NCBI GenBank assembly: GCA_012518765.1
Contig: JAAYRN010000213.1
Coordinates: 1 to 6,110, forward strand
Direction of reading: 5' to 3'
DNA from: Bacteroidales bacterium
GTDB lineage: Bacteria; Bacteroidota; Bacteroidia; Bacteroidales; WCHB1-69
DNA: 6,110 nucleotides
Position numbers and translations under genes: made by a program. The stretch's first letter is position 1, and each line of letters opens with the position of its first letter. The notes under the pieces were generated by a model. That model had not been told where the DNA came from. It made no database searches and worked only from the letters and a program-made list of their open reading frames with translations. Shown here one piece after another: positions 5,183 to 6,110 of this stretch.

Positions 5183-5923
5183 ATGACAGAAGATAAACTT
5201 GCAGTACTAATTGATGCAGACAATGTTCCATACGAAAATGTAAAAGAAATGCTTGAAGAAATTGCTAAAAATGGAACTCCAACCATAAAACGAATTTATG
5301 CAGACTGGACTAAATCGACCGTTTCAGGTTGGAAAAATGTCCTTTTAGAGAATGCTATTACGCCAATTCAACAATATAGCTATACAACTGGAAAAAACTC
5401 CAGCGACAACGCAATGATAATTGATGCAATGGACATTCTTTATTCTGGAAAAGTAAACGGTTTTTGCATTGTATCCAGTGATAGTGATTTTACTCGATTA
5501 GCTACTCGCCTCAGGGAAGCAGGAATGAGGGTGATTGGTTTTGGAGAAAAGAAAACACCAAAACCTTTTATTACAGCCTGTGATAAATTTATTTATATAG
5601 AAATTTTAAAAACATCTGTTTCAAAAAATCAGAATACCAAAAAATCTATTGTAAAAACAGAAAAAAAGGAGCCTCTAAGTAAGGTAGGTAATGAAATTAT
5701 TAGAATTTTAACAGAAAGTGTAAATGATTTAGCTGACGAAACGGGTTGGACATTTTTGGCAAACTTGGGCAATTACATTCTTAAAAAGAAACCTGATTTT
5801 GATCCAAGAAACTACGGTTTCCCAAAATTATTACCCTTAATAAAAGACACCAAAAAATTTGATATTGATGAAAGAGAAACAGGAGTAAACAACGTAAGAC
5901 ACATATACATAAAGGAAAAATAA
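5183..5923 (+). CDS. NYN-domain (LabA/DUF88-like) putative ribonuclease with C-terminal LOTUS/OST-HTH-like domain
   Basis: The 246-residue product begins with an NYN/PIN-like fold at residues ~5-142. Conserved acidic positions are D11 and D13 in LIDADN, D75 and D81 in SSDNAMIIDAMD, and D100/D102 in VSSDSDF. These would hold the divalent metal of a PIN-type nuclease. The motif GMRVIGFGE (114-122) is typical of the LabA/NYN group. A lysine-rich linker (residues ~143-165) leads to a winged-helix-like segment (~166-244) resembling LOTUS/OST-HTH, an RNA-binding domain often fused to NYN. The likely role is RNA cleavage or processing in the cytoplasm; the substrate is unknown. It starts 126 bases after repeat B2, has its own promoter, and is followed at once by the copied mltF tail fragment. 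All key acidic residues are present. Confidence 0.87.
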   Translation: MTEDKLAVLIDADNVPYENVKEMLEEIAKNGTPTIKRIYADWTKSTVSGWKNVLLENAITPIQQYSYTTGKNSSDNAMIIDAMDILYSGKVNGFCIVSSDSDFTRLATRLREAGMRVIGFGEKKTPKPFITACDKFIYIEILKTSVSKNQNTKKSIVKTEKKEPLSKVGNEIIRILTESVNDLADETGWTFLANLGNYILKKKPDFDPRNYGFPKLLPLIKDTKKFDIDERETGVNNVRHIYIKEK

Positions 5924-5948
5924 ATCAAAATAAGGTATAATAAGTTTT

Positions 5949-5975
5949 ACCCTGCAATACATAGACAACGTATTG
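5949..5975 (+). repeat. Right copy of 27-bp direct repeat (attR-like): mltF tail remnant
   Basis: It matches 947-973 in 25 of 27 bases. In the mltF frame it reads TLQYIDNVL and stops three codons later (TAA 5982-5984). Directly upstream, GTTTTAC (5944-5950) also resembles mltF bases 928-934, with about 13 intervening bases missing. It lacks a start and any upstream coding sequence, so it is a fragment of a gene tail, left by insertion or duplication. Confidence 0.6.
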
Positions 5976-6007
5976 GTATTATAATCCCAAATTGTCCATT
6001 AGAGATT

Positions 6008-6109
6008 TCAAGTAGAAAAATCAAATTCAAAATTCGATGATTTATCCCAAAGTTTTCGTATCCATGCCCTTCTATTCATTTGGAGAGCCATTTTTACGAT
6101 TACCTTATC
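6008..6109 (-). CDS. Possible C-terminal end of a convergent gene (5' end outside window)
   Basis: On the minus strand a frame runs from the right edge for 33 codons to a TGA at 6010-6008. It reads DKVIVKMALQMNRRAWIRKLWDK, then SSNFEFDFST. The basic and aromatic composition looks protein-like, and the other two minus frames stop within three codons of the edge. The stretch is too short to identify a family, and 33 open codons could arise by chance. If real, it converges on the genes to its left. Confidence 0.35.
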   Translation of the reverse strand, partial: DKVIVKMALQMNRRAWIRKLWDKSSNFEFDFST

Positions 6110-6110
6110 C

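Overview
The window reads as AT-rich chromosomal DNA (roughly 30% GC by eye) from a member of the Bacteroidota. The main support is the set of -7 promoter boxes of the form TAnnTTTG (1098-1105, 2346-2353, 3374-3381, 5119-5126), A-rich leaders without strong Shine-Dalgarno sequences, and gene families common in that phylum. I cannot name a genus.

Layout, left to right: the 3' part of an MltF-type lytic transglycosylase gene (cut by the window edge); a membrane-anchored NERD nuclease-like protein with a C-terminal zinc finger; a lipoprotein-signal beta-barrel-like protein; a two-gene operon of a large helix-turn-helix protein and a Doc/Fic toxin overlapping by one base; an NYN-domain ribonuclease-like protein with a LOTUS/OST-HTH-like tail; and, on the minus strand at the right edge, the possible C-terminal end of another gene. 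All intact genes lie on the plus strand, but each unit looks separately transcribed.

The most striking structure is not a gene. A 105-bp repeat (A) lies upstream of the NERD gene (1182-1286) and again upstream of the HTH-Doc operon (3223-3326), with 3 substitutions and one 1-base gap. An 83-bp repeat (B) lies downstream of each (2192-2274 and 4974-5056), with 6 mismatches. The order is A1-NERD-B1-lipoprotein-A2-HTH/Doc-B2-NYN, so two unrelated cargos sit in the same pair of flanks, and the similarity stops sharply at the cargo edges. At each cargo/B junction there is an imperfect, asymmetrically bulged inverted repeat ending in GTTA, loosely like an integron attC site. This suggests a cassette or exchange system carrying nuclease and toxin modules. 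No integrase or transposase is present in the window.

A second signal frames the whole block. A 27-bp stretch of the transglycosylase gene's 3' end (947-973) recurs with 2 mismatches just after the NYN gene (5949-5975). It is in the same reading frame as the gene tail, as if about 5 kb had been inserted at the 3' end of the gene while rebuilding that end. The three enzyme-like modules (NERD, Doc, NYN) are types often found in defence and accessory islands; a joint role is inference only.
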